Positions 1 through 6,208 are shown, counted from the stretch's first letter. The stretch: 7,190 nucleotides of DNA from Pseudomonadota bacterium (GCA_021826485.1 JAKAZX010000205.1:1-7190); one strand, 5' to 3'. Notes: generated by a model not told the origin, from the letters alone. Numbers and translations: made by a program.

Positions 1-816
1 GAAGCGCGCCTCGCCGAGGTCGCGCACCAGGATCTTGATGCGCGCCTTGTGGATATTCTCCCGCCCGCCCTGCGCGTTGTAGACGCGCAGGATCGCTTCC
101 AGGTAGCCGATGATCTCCTGCTCGGGCAGCCAGTCGCGGATGCGCACGGCGAGAATCGGCGTGCGGCCGAGGCCGCCGCCGACCCACACCGCGAAGCCGA
201 CGGCGCCGTCCGCGTCGCGCCGCGCCTCCAGCCCGATGTCGTGGATCTGCACCGCGGCGCGGTCCACCGGCGCGCCGGTGATGGCGATCTTGAACTTGCG
301 CGGCAGGAAGCTGAATTCCGGGTGCAGCGTGGACCACTGCCGCAGAATCTCGGCATAGACGCGCGGATCGACGATCTCGTCAGCGGCGGCGCCGGCATAT
401 TCGTCGGTGGTGACGTTGCGGATGCAGTTGCCGCTGGTCTGGATCGAGTGCAGATCGGCCTCCGCCAGTGCGGCGATGGCGTCCGGCGCGTCCTGCAGGC
501 GGATCCAGTTGAATTGCAGGTTCTGCCGCGTGGTGAAATGGCCGTAGCCGCGGTCGAACCGCCGGGCGACCTGCGCGAACTGGCGCAACTGCGCCGAACT
601 CAGCACGCCATAGGGGATCGCGCAGCGCAGCATGTAGGCGTGCAGTTGCAGATAGAGGCCATTCATCAGCCGCAGCGGCTTGAACTCGTCCTCGGTCAAC
701 GCGCCCGCGAGGCGGCGCGCCACCTGGCCGCGGAATTCCTCCACCCGGTCGTGCAGGAACTGCCGATCATACGCATCGTATTTGTAGATCCCGGCGGCGG
801 TGACCATGCCGTCCAT
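1..816 (-). CDS. cysI: Nitrite/sulfite reductase hemoprotein (CysI-like), N-terminal half, cut by the window edge
   Basis: Siroheme/[4Fe-4S] reductase that carries out six-electron reduction of sulfite to sulfide (or nitrite to ammonia) in the cytoplasm during assimilation. The 272 visible residues cover the first ferredoxin-like half-domain (about 45-115) and the first siroheme-binding domain. Family motifs seen are TTRQNLQF (Arg97), TSGNCIRNVT (Arg133) and LPRKFKI (Lys174, Lys176), which match the active-site Arg/Arg/Lys/Lys set known for E. coli CysI. The cluster-ligating cysteines lie in the missing C-terminal half, so substrate and completeness cannot be judged; the family is usually about 550 residues. 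The ATG at 816-814 shares its A with the TGA stop of the upstream DUF2849 gene (TGATG), implying coupled translation. A second in-frame ATG lies at 807. Sulfite is the likelier substrate, because the DUF2849 partner is characteristic of alphaproteobacterial sulfur-assimilation operons; this part is inference. Confidence 0.93.
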   Translation of the reverse strand, partial: MDGMVTAAGIYKYDAYDRQFLHDRVEEFRGQVARRLAGALTEDEFKPLRLMNGLYLQLHAYMLRCAIPYGVLSSAQLRQFAQVARRFDRGYGHFTTRQNLQFNWIRLQDAPDAIAALAEADLHSIQTSGNCIRNVTTDEYAGAAADEIVDPRVYAEILRQWSTLHPEFSFLPRKFKIAITGAPVDRAAVQIHDIGLEARRDADGAVGFAVWVGGGLGRTPILAVRIRDWLPEQEIIGYLEAILRVYNAQGGRENIHKARIKILVRDLGEARF

Positions 817-1127
817 CACGCGGCTTCCGCCGGCAGCACGCTGGGGCCGGAGACGCGCAGGCGTTCGCGCATGCTCAGCGGCACCGGGCCGGCCGCGGTT
901 TCGGCGACTTCCACGGCGTAGGGTCCGACCACAACCTGCCGCCGCTCCGCCGCTTCCGCCGCCGCCAGCGCTTCCGCCAGCGCGTCGCTGCCGATCACCG
1001 CGGCGGCGCGGACATCGCCGCTCCAGCCGCCCGCCGGCGTCTGCCAGACGACGCTGCCGTCGTGCAGCCGGCTGGCGGTGACGACGAGGCGCTGCGCGGC
1101 GCCCCTGGCCCTGACTTTCGCCTGCAT
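816..1127 (-). CDS. DUF2849 family protein, partner of CysI
   Basis: Small 103-residue protein of unknown biochemical function. The N-terminal part, with RLVVTASRLHDGSVVW followed by GGWSGDVRAA, and the Ala/Glu-rich middle (LAEALAAAEAAE) followed by VVVGPYAVEV, fit the alphaproteobacterial DUF2849 family. That family sits directly upstream of the sulfite/nitrite reductase gene in sulfur-assimilation operons. No signal peptide, membrane segment or cysteine is visible, so it is probably soluble and does not bind a metal through cysteine. The start ATG at 1127 has only a weak upstream GGGG as ribosome binding site. The stop overlaps the cysI start by one base. It is probably the first gene of a transcript starting in the 62-base gap after the YdcF gene, where a promoter and operator candidate are seen. 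The family assignment is from recognition of sequence plus context; the function remains unknown. Confidence 0.85.
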   Translation of the reverse strand: MQAKVRARGAAQRLVVTASRLHDGSVVWQTPAGGWSGDVRAAAVIGSDALAEALAAAEAAERRQVVVGPYAVEVAETAAGPVPLSMRERLRVSGPSVLPAEAA

Positions 1128-1147
1128 CCGGCAATCGCCCCAAACTG

Positions 1148-1188
1148 ACGTTCAAGGACGTTATATAGACCAAAGCACGCCAGGAAAA
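1148..1188 (-). promoter_or_regulatory. Candidate promoter and overlapping operator for DUF2849-cysI
   Basis: Reading the minus strand, a TTTTCC (-35-like, 1188-1183) is followed after 17 bases by TATAAC (-10-like, 1165-1160), which would start RNA about 26 bases before the DUF2849 ATG. Overlapping the -10 and the predicted start is a 14-base partial dyad at 1148-1161, ACGTnC-nn-GnACGT. It also contains two direct copies of GACGTT (plus strand 1147-1152 and 1157-1162) exactly 10 bases, about one helical turn, apart. This position suits a repressor. Sulfur-assimilation genes in alphaproteobacteria are often under Rrf2-type or LysR-type regulators, but which one acts here is not shown by the sequence. 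The -10 and dyad are seen directly; the role is inferred. Confidence 0.4.
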
Positions 1189-1189
1189 G

Positions 1190-1693
1190 CTACAAACGAC
1201 CGCGCAGCCGCAGGATCAGCAGCAGTCCGGCGTCGAATGGCAGCGCCGCCCCCTCCCGCAACCGCCAGAACCAGCGTGTTTTCCAGCGCCGCGCGGCCGT
1301 ATTGGGCGGGGCCGGGCAGGCGCGTGCCGGCAGGCCTGCCATGCGCAGCAGCAGCAGGCAGCGGGGGAGGTGATAGGCGCTGGTCGCCGCATAGACCGGC
1401 GCCCGCTGCCCGCGCAGCAGCCGCGCCACCGCCCGGACGGAGGAGAGCGTGTCCGTCCCGGTCGGCTCGCAGAGGATCGCGGTCTCGGCGATGCCGGCCG
1501 CGCGCAGCAGCCGTGCCATCACTTCCGCCTCCGCCGGGCCGTGGCGGCCGACGCCGCCGGTCGGCACATAGAGCGCGTCCGGCAGCCGCCGCCCGCAGGC
1601 GACCGCCGCCTCCACCCGCTGGCGGAGCGCGCGGCTGGGGGTGCCGTCAGGACGGACCGCGGCCCCGAAGATGACGATGGCCGGCCCTGCCAC
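1190..1693 (-). CDS. YdcF family protein (DUF218 domain)
   Basis: 167-residue protein that is almost entirely a DUF218 (YdcF/SanA/ElyC-like) domain. The opening beta strand and loop (PAIVIFGAAVRPDGTPS, residues 4-20), the VPTGGVG turn (43-49), the conserved Glu55 and Glu57 region, the EPTGTDTLSSVR segment (76-87) and TSAYHLPRC (104-112) follow the family pattern. Members are linked to envelope maintenance, and E. coli YdcF is reported to bind S-adenosylmethionine, but no reaction is established. Unlike SanA or ElyC there is no N-terminal membrane segment; the only hydrophobic run is near the C-terminus (FDAGLLLILRL) and is too short to be certain. The start is GTG at 1693, because the first strand begins directly after it. 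A GGGAGG lies only 3 bases upstream, an unusually tight spacing. It begins 9 bases after the stop of the PoxB-like gene and is probably co-transcribed with it. Confidence 0.82.
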   Translation of the reverse strand: MAGPAIVIFGAAVRPDGTPSRALRQRVEAAVACGRRLPDALYVPTGGVGRHGPAEAEVMARLLRAAGIAETAILCEPTGTDTLSSVRAVARLLRGQRAPVYAATSAYHLPRCLLLLRMAGLPARACPAPPNTAARRWKTRWFWRLREGAALPFDAGLLLILRLRGRL

Positions 1694-1702
1694 GCGCCTC
1701 CC

Positions 1703-3457
1703 TCAGATGAGCTGGCGCACGCTGTCGGAGGCGAGCGTCAGCGCCATGCGCCGCCGGCTGGGCACGCCGCGCGCCATCGCCTCGGCCATCTGGGCCGCCT
1801 GGGTCAGCGTCGCCTTCGGCGGCAGCGGCGGTTCGTGCGGATCGACCAGCGCCTCGATCAGCACCGGCCCGTCGGTGGCCATCGCCTCGGCCAGTGCGTC
1901 CGCGCATTCCTCCGGTCGTTCCACGGTGAAGGCCATCAGGCCGCAGCCGCGCGCGATCGCGGCGAAGTCGATCGCCGGCAGCGCAGTCGCGTATTCCGGC
2001 GTGCCGAGGAACACCATCTGCTCCCACTTCACCTGCGCCAGCATGTTGTTCTTCACGACCAGCACCTTGATGTCCAGCCGGTGCGCCGCGATCGTGGCCA
2101 GCTCGCCGAGCTGCATGGCGAGTGCGGCATCGCCGGTGACCGCGATCACCGGCCGGCGCGGATAGGCGGTGGCGCCGGCGATGGCATAGGGCAGCGCGCA
2201 GCCCATGGTGGCCAGCGTGCCCGGCCAGGCGAACCGCATCTCCCCGCGCGCGCGCAGATAGCGGGCCGCCCAGGTGGTGGTGGCGCCGTTGTCCACGGTC
2301 ACGATGGCATCGGCCGGCAGCGCGCGGTCCAGCGCGTTCAGCACCAGTTGCGGCTTCATCGGCGTGTCGCCGCGGGTCGCCTGCTTGTCGAGTTCGTCTC
2401 GCCATTCCTGCATGCCGGCTTCCGCCTGGTCGAGGAACATGCGGTCGTCATGCCGTTCCAGCCGCGGCAGCAGCGCGTGCAGCACCGCGGCGGCGTCGCC
2501 CACCAGCCCGACCTCCACCGGCACGCGCAGGCCGATGCGCGCCGGATGCCAATCGACCTGCACCACCCGCGCCTGGCCGGGCCGCGGGTAATATTCCTGA
2601 TAGGGAAAGCTGCTTCCCACGATCAGCAGCGTGTCGCAGCCTTCCATCGCATCCTGCGCCGGCCGCGTGCCGAGCAGGCCGGGCGTGCCGACCATGTGGC
2701 GGCTGTCATCCGGCAGCACGCCCTTGCCCAGCAGCGCCTCCGCCACCGGCGCGGCCAGGCGCTCGGCGATCCCGGCCAGTTCCGTGCGCGCGCTGAGCGC
2801 GCCGCGGCCGGCAAGGATGCAGATGCGGCGGCCATCGTTCAGCACCTCCGCGGCGCGCGCCAGATCGGCATCGGCGGGCAGCGTGCCGCCCGGCCCGGCC
2901 GCCGGGGACGCGGTGCGCGCGGCGGCGCGGGAGGCGCGCAGCGCCCGGCTGAGCGGCGCCGTCTGCACGTCGATCGGCACCGTGATATGGGCCGGACAGC
3001 GCATCGCGACCGCGGTGCGGCAGGCCAGTTCGACCACGCTTTCGGCGTGGCCGGCGCCCATGATGCGCTCGCTGTAGGGGGCCGCGTCGGCGAACAGCCG
3101 GTCGAGCTGCACGTCCTGCTGGGCCTGCGTGCCGATCAGGTCCTGGTACTGCATGCCGGTGATCGCCAGCACCGGCTGGCCGTCGAACTTGGCATCATAG
3201 ATGCCGTTCAGCAGATGGATGCCCCCCGGCCCGGCGGTGGCAAGGCAGACGCCGAGCCGGCCGGTCAGCTTGGCGTAGCCGCAGGCCGCCAGGGCTGCGG
3301 CCTCCTCATGCCGGGTTTGCACAAACGCGATCTCGTCATGCCGCTTGCGCAGCGCCTCCAGGATGCCGGCGATGCCGTCCCCCGGAAGGCCGAACACGAC
3401 GTTGACGCCCCAGTTGATGAGCGTCTGAACAATAACGTCGCCAACGCTCTCCGCCAT
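1703..3457 (-). CDS. poxB: Thiamine-diphosphate-dependent pyruvate oxidase / quinone-linked pyruvate dehydrogenase (PoxB-like)
   Basis: 584-residue enzyme of the acetolactate synthase/pyruvate oxidase superfamily. It probably decarboxylates pyruvate to acetate and CO2 and passes electrons through FAD to membrane quinone. Domains in order: N-terminal TPP pyrimidine-binding domain (about 3-170) with FGLPGDG and RHEEAAALAACGYAKLTG, giving the catalytic Glu51; central FAD/Rossmann-like domain (about 195-330); C-terminal TPP pyrophosphate-binding domain (about 380-535), with the Mg/TPP motif running from GDA (442-444) to NN (470-471). GDA replaces the commoner GDG, a tolerated variant. The tail (PPLPPKATLTQA, then a basic stretch and a final amphipathic segment ending RQLI) parallels the C-terminal membrane-binding region of E. 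coli PoxB (572 residues), which argues against a plain acetolactate synthase. The start ATG at 3457 has GGGGGAG 6 bases upstream. An acetyl-phosphate-forming pyruvate oxidase or another TPP lyase remains possible. It leads a two-gene minus-strand unit with the YdcF gene and is divergent from hfq. Confidence 0.85.
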   Translation of the reverse strand: MAESVGDVIVQTLINWGVNVVFGLPGDGIAGILEALRKRHDEIAFVQTRHEEAAALAACGYAKLTGRLGVCLATAGPGGIHLLNGIYDAKFDGQPVLAITGMQYQDLIGTQAQQDVQLDRLFADAAPYSERIMGAGHAESVVELACRTAVAMRCPAHITVPIDVQTAPLSRALRASRAAARTASPAAGPGGTLPADADLARAAEVLNDGRRICILAGRGALSARTELAGIAERLAAPVAEALLGKGVLPDDSRHMVGTPGLLGTRPAQDAMEGCDTLLIVGSSFPYQEYYPRPGQARVVQVDWHPARIGLRVPVEVGLVGDAAAVLHALLPRLERHDDRMFLDQAEAGMQEWRDELDKQATRGDTPMKPQLVLNALDRALPADAIVTVDNGATTTWAARYLRARGEMRFAWPGTLATMGCALPYAIAGATAYPRRPVIAVTGDAALAMQLGELATIAAHRLDIKVLVVKNNMLAQVKWEQMVFLGTPEYATALPAIDFAAIARGCGLMAFTVERPEECADALAEAMATDGPVLIEALVDPHEPPLPPKATLTQAAQMAEAMARGVPSRRRMALTLASDSVRQLI

Positions 3458-3620
3458 TTGCCGCTCCCCCGCGTGCCTGCCGCAGCAAACAGGACGCGGG
3501 CAAGGAGGTTCCGCCGCATCGTCCTAGAATCGCGACCGTTCCGCGCTCGTGAAAACCGTGGCCGATCTGCACCGCCCCGGCGCAAGCCGGCCCGGCGGGA
3601 CTGGCGACGGCCGGTTCGGC

Positions 3621-3634
3621 GGATTATACAATAG
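3621..3634. promoter_or_regulatory. AT-rich box with -10-like hexamers on both strands
   Basis: This is the most AT-rich spot in the divergent region. On the minus strand, 3628-3623 reads a perfect TATAAT that could serve the PoxB-like gene with a leader of roughly 160 bases. On the plus strand, 3627-3632 reads TACAAT (5 of 6 to consensus). Neither has a good -35 hexamer at 16-18 bases, so any promoter here would probably need an activator or be weak. Only the hexamers are seen; promoter activity is inferred. Confidence 0.3.
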
Positions 3635-3654
3635 GCATCAACTGCCGTTCCGGG

Positions 3655-3672
3655 GCGCACGTGCTCGTGCGC
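3655..3672. repeat. Perfect 7-bp inverted repeat upstream of the candidate hfq promoter
   Basis: GCGCACG (3655-3661), a 4-base loop TGCT, then CGTGCGC (3666-3672). The arms are exactly complementary. It ends directly before the TTGTGT hexamer of the candidate hfq promoter. There is no T-run after it on either strand, so it is not a classical intrinsic terminator. An operator or a leader hairpin is possible. The symmetry is seen directly; the function is unknown. Confidence 0.5.
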
Positions 3673-3700
3673 TTGTGTCGGGACGGAGACTGACTACACT
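3673..3700 (+). promoter_or_regulatory. Weak candidate promoter for hfq
   Basis: TTGTGT (3673-3678) and TACACT (3695-3700) are spaced by 16 bases, which would start RNA about 75 bases before the hfq GTG. Matches to the sigma-70 consensus are 3 of 6 and 4 of 6. A heat-shock sigma factor is an alternative, since the upstream element reads CTTGTG, but no matching CCCCAT-like -10 is visible. This is the best pair I found by eye, and confidence is low. Confidence 0.25.
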
Positions 3701-3782
3701 TGGCCTTGCACTCGGGACGGGCGACGCCGGGGTGCTTGCGCCAGGGCGTCTGAACCCGAAGGACAACAAGAGGAACCCCCTC

Positions 3783-4082
3783 GTGGCCAATGAGAAGTCG
3801 CAGAACGTTCAGGATGTATTCCTGAACCATGTGCGCAAGAACAAGACCCCGGTCACCGTATTCCTGGTGAACGGCGTCAAGCTCCAGGGCATCATCACCT
3901 GGTTCGACAATTTTTCCGTACTGCTCCGTCGTGACGGCCATACGCAGCTTGTCTACAAGCACGCGATCAGCACCGTCATGCCCGGCGCGCCGATTCAGCT
4001 GTTCGACGCTGCACGGCCGGAGGGAACCTCGACCACGCTGACCATACCGGCACGGGAGACTGCCGCTGCCGGCACTGGCTGA
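3783..4082 (+). CDS. hfq: RNA chaperone Hfq
   Basis: 99-residue Sm-like protein that forms hexameric rings in the cytoplasm and pairs small RNAs with mRNAs. The core (residues 6-74) is complete. It contains NVQDVFLNHVRKNKTPVTVFLVNG with the Gln and Phe of the Sm1 uracil-binding region, GIITWFDNFSVLLRRDG, and the Sm2 motif YKHAISTVMP (58-67) with the hallmark Lys-His. The C-terminal tail of about 25 residues is Ala/Thr/Pro-rich and somewhat longer than in the shortest alphaproteobacterial Hfq proteins. The open frame extends upstream to 3549, but homology begins at GTG 3783. This start is preceded by AGAGGAA with about 8-9 bases of spacing, and no in-frame ATG lies near it; an ATG at 3790 is out of frame. 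The end of the gene probably overlaps the start of hflX. Confidence 0.96.
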   Translation: MANEKSQNVQDVFLNHVRKNKTPVTVFLVNGVKLQGIITWFDNFSVLLRRDGHTQLVYKHAISTVMPGAPIQLFDAARPEGTSTTLTIPARETAAAGTG

Positions 4083-5355
4083 CACGGCACCCGCGCCGAC
4101 GCGCGCTGCGGTCATCCTGCCCTGGGGGAGACCCGATCGCGGGAGTGATCCCGGGCGCGCGGCGGATGCGCGGCTGGCGGAGGCGGTGGGGCTTGCTGCC
4201 GCCATCGGCCTTGTCATCGTGCACACCGCGATCCTGCCGCTGCGGGATGTGCGGCCGGCGACCCTGCTCGGCGAAGGGCAGGTGACGGCGCAGGCCGCCG
4301 CCATCGCCGCGCAGTCGGTCACGGTCGCGATCATCGACGCGCAGCTCAGCCCGGTGCAGCAGCGCAACCTGGAACGCGCCTGGGGCTGCAAGGTGATCGA
4401 CCGCACCGGCCTCATTCTCGACATCTTCGGGGCGCGGGCGCGCACGCGCGAAGGCGCGTTGCAGGTGGAGTTGGCGCATCTGGACTATCAGCGCAGCCGG
4501 CTGGTGCGGTCGTGGACGCATCTGGAGCGTCAGCGCGGCGGCTTCGGCTTTCTCGGCGGGCCGGGCGAAACCCAGATCGAGGCGGACCGCCGCCTGATCG
4601 GGGAGCGCATCACGCGCCTGAAGCGCGAGCTGGAGCAGGTGCGGCGCACCCGCCACCTGCACCGCGCGGCGCGCCAGCGCGTGCCGTTCCCGGTGATCGC
4701 GCTGGTCGGCTACACCAATGCCGGCAAATCGACGCTGTTCAACGCGCTGACCGGCGCGGAGGTGACGGCGCGCGACCAGTTGTTCGCGACGCTCGATCCC
4801 ACCATGCGCGGGCTGCGCCTGCCGTCCGGGCGGCGGGCCATCCTGTCCGATACCGTCGGCTTCATCAGCCAGTTGCCGACCGAACTGGTCGCCGCCTTCC
4901 GCGCGACGCTGGAAGAAGTGGCGGAGGCCGACGTGATCCTGCATGTGCGCGACATCGCCCACCCCGACAGCGCCGCGCAGCGCGCCGACGTGGTGGCGGT
5001 GCTGGAAGGCATGGTCGAGGACGGGATGCTGGATGACGGCTGGGCGGCGCGTACCATCGAAGTGCTGAACAAGGCCGATCTGCTGGGCGGCATCGCCGCG
5101 GTGCCGGCGCGGCCGGATGCTGTCGTCGTCTCCGCCGTGACCGGCGAAGGACTGCCGGCGCTGCGCAGCGCCATCGACGCCCGCATTTCCGAGGGGATGG
5201 AAGTGGCCGATTACGCCATCCCGCCGCAGGACGGCGCACGGCTGGCCTGGCTGTACCAGCACGGCGAGGTGCTGGCGCGCGACGATGCGCCGGAAAGCAT
5301 CCGCGTGCGCGTCCGCCTGCTGCCCGCCGACCGCGCACGGTTCGAGCGCGCATGA
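4066..5355 (+). CDS. hflX: Ribosome-associated GTPase HflX, probable CTG start
   Basis: GTPase that binds the 50S subunit and splits stalled ribosomes under stress. With a CTG start at 4066 it has 429 residues, the usual family size. The N-terminal HflX domain ends in the signature RGGFGFLGGPGETQIEADRR (PGETQ at 166-170) and an arginine-rich helix follows. The G domain has G1 GYTNAGKST (215-223), G3 DTVGF (262-266), G4 NKAD (335-338) and G5 SAVTG (356-360). The first conventional in-frame start is GTG at 4186, but it would remove conserved family sequence (TRAAVILPW and ARLAEAVGLAAAIGL), and only 2 bases separate it from a GGAGG. Upstream of it the frame stays open to a TGA at 4039 without ATG, GTG or TTG. 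CTG 4066 has GGGAG 7 bases upstream and overlaps the end of hfq by 17 bases. Identity is certain; the exact start is not. The stop overlaps the next start as ATGA. Confidence 0.93.
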   Translation: MPALADTAPAPTRAAVILPWGRPDRGSDPGRAADARLAEAVGLAAAIGLVIVHTAILPLRDVRPATLLGEGQVTAQAAAIAAQSVTVAIIDAQLSPVQQRNLERAWGCKVIDRTGLILDIFGARARTREGALQVELAHLDYQRSRLVRSWTHLERQRGGFGFLGGPGETQIEADRRLIGERITRLKRELEQVRRTRHLHRAARQRVPFPVIALVGYTNAGKSTLFNALTGAEVTARDQLFATLDPTMRGLRLPSGRRAILSDTVGFISQLPTELVAAFRATLEEVAEADVILHVRDIAHPDSAAQRADVVAVLEGMVEDGMLDDGWAARTIEVLNKADLLGGIAAVPARPDAVVVSAVTGEGLPALRSAIDARISEGMEVADYAIPPQDGARLAWLYQHGEVLARDDAPESIRVRVRLLPADRARFERA

Positions 5356-6182
5356 GCGTGTTTTCGCCGGCCGGGTTGCGCGCGCTGGCCGACATCCTGC
5401 GCGATGCCGCGCGGGCGGAGGTGATGCCGCGCTTCCGCAACCTGGATGCCGGCGCGGTGCGCGCGAAGTCCGGCCCGCTCGATCTGGTCACCGAGGCCGA
5501 CGAGGCGGCGGAGCGCGTCATCACCGCCGCCCTGCTGCGCCATTTCCCCGGCTGCGTCGTGGTGGGGGAGGAAGCGGCCTCGGCCGATCGCCGCCTGCTG
5601 TCGGGGCTTGCCGACGCCGATCTCGCCTTCGTGGTCGATCCGATCGACGGCACCGCCAACTACGCCGCCGGCCTGCCGCTGTTCGGCACGATGGCGGCGG
5701 CGATCATCCGCGGCGAGGTCGTCGCCGCGGCGATCCATGATCCGCTCGGCGACGACACCGCGCTCGCGCTGCGCGGGGAGGGGGCGTGGATCGAAACCCC
5801 CGCCGGCGCGCGGCGCGATCTGCACGTGGCAGCGCCGGTGCCGGTCGCGCGCATGACCGGCGCGGTGTCCTGGCGGTTCCTGCCGCCGGGGCTGCGCGCC
5901 ACCACGGTCGCGCATCTGCCGCGCGTGGCGTCCAGCTTCGATCTGCGCTGCGCCGCCCACGAATACCGCACGCTTGCCGCCGGCCACTGCCACTATCTGC
6001 TGTTCCACCGGCTGATGCCGTGGGATCACGCGCCGGGCTGGCTGCTGCATCGCGAAGCCGGCGGCTTCGCCGCGCGCTTCGACGGCTCCCCCTATTCGCC
6101 GACGCGCAGCGATGGCGGGCTGATCTGCACGCCGGACGAGGCGAGCTTCCACGCGTTGCGGGCGGCGCTGTTGGAAAGCTGA
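5352..6182 (+). CDS. Inositol monophosphatase family protein
   Basis: 276-residue Mg-dependent, lithium-sensitive-type phosphatase fold, as in SuhB, CysQ and HisN. Metal and catalytic motifs are complete: TEAD (47-50), GEE with Glu73, the motif DPIDGTANY (96-104) with Asp96 and Asp99, and the C-terminal WDHAPGWLLHREAGG (224-238) with Asp225. The exact substrate (inositol phosphate, 3'-phosphoadenosine phosphate or histidinol phosphate) cannot be told from the sequence. The cys genes in the same window make a CysQ-like role conceivable, but they are divergently transcribed, so this is weak. The ATG at 5352 overlaps the hflX TGA by 4 bases (ATGA), with no strong separate ribosome binding site, so translation is probably coupled to hflX. 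No signal peptide is seen, so the protein is cytoplasmic. Confidence 0.9.
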   Translation: MSVFSPAGLRALADILRDAARAEVMPRFRNLDAGAVRAKSGPLDLVTEADEAAERVITAALLRHFPGCVVVGEEAASADRRLLSGLADADLAFVVDPIDGTANYAAGLPLFGTMAAAIIRGEVVAAAIHDPLGDDTALALRGEGAWIETPAGARRDLHVAAPVPVARMTGAVSWRFLPPGLRATTVAHLPRVASSFDLRCAAHEYRTLAAGHCHYLLFHRLMPWDHAPGWLLHREAGGFAARFDGSPYSPTRSDGGLICTPDEASFHALRAALLES

Positions 6183-6192
6183 TCGCTCGACA

Positions 6193-6208
6193 GGCGCGGG
6201 GCCGCGCC
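6193..6208. repeat. GC-rich inverted repeat between the phosphatase gene and rmuC
   Basis: GGCGCGG (6193-6199), GG, CCGCGCC (6202-6208) are perfect complementary arms around a 2-base centre, located 11 bases after the phosphatase stop. No T-run follows, so a rho-independent terminator is not supported. It may simply reflect GC content, or shape mRNA between the two genes. Confidence 0.35.

Larger units (their letters stand above)
3458..3782. other. Divergent intergenic region between the PoxB-like gene and hfq
   Basis: A 325-base stretch without a convincing gene on either strand; open frames crossing it are extensions or shadows of the flanking genes. It must hold the promoters of both divergent units. 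Visible elements are the poxB ribosome binding site at 3464-3470, an AT-rich box at 3621-3634, a perfect hairpin at 3655-3672, a weak -35/-10 pair at 3673-3700, two copies of TCGGGACGG (3678-3686 and 3712-3720), and an AGAGGAA ribosome binding site just before hfq. An AAGGAGG at 3502-3508 on the plus strand is not followed by any usable start codon. The ntrYX genes that precede hfq in many alphaproteobacteria are absent here. Confidence 0.8.

Noticed and set aside
49..921. 290-codon open frame on the plus strand
   Set aside because: It is antisense to cysI and DUF2849, with no family motifs.
1370..3634. 754-codon open frame on the plus strand
   Set aside because: It lies antisense to the PoxB-like and YdcF genes, its product is a low-complexity Arg/His/Ala-rich sequence without family motifs, and it is explained by GC-rich codons of the real genes read in reverse.
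3695..3715. Sigma-54 promoter before hfq (TTGG...TTGC)
   Set aside because: The GG and GC elements are far too close; the required spacing of about 10 bases is not met.
3549..3782. N-terminal extension of hfq from an upstream ATG at 3549
   Set aside because: The added 78 residues have no Hfq homology and cross the promoter region and hairpin; the GTG at 3783 has a ribosome binding site and begins where the family begins.
4139..4153. CGGGA-GTGA-TCCCG inverted repeat as a leader hairpin of hflX
   Set aside because: It lies in sequence that encodes the conserved HflX N-terminus, so it is more likely a by-product of coding; it would matter only if translation began at GTG 4186.
3976..5262. 428-codon open frame on the minus strand
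   Set aside because: It is a shadow of hflX; the plus strand has all GTPase motifs.
6193..6208. Intrinsic terminator after the phosphatase gene
   Set aside because: The stem is perfect but the centre is only 2 bases and no T-run follows.
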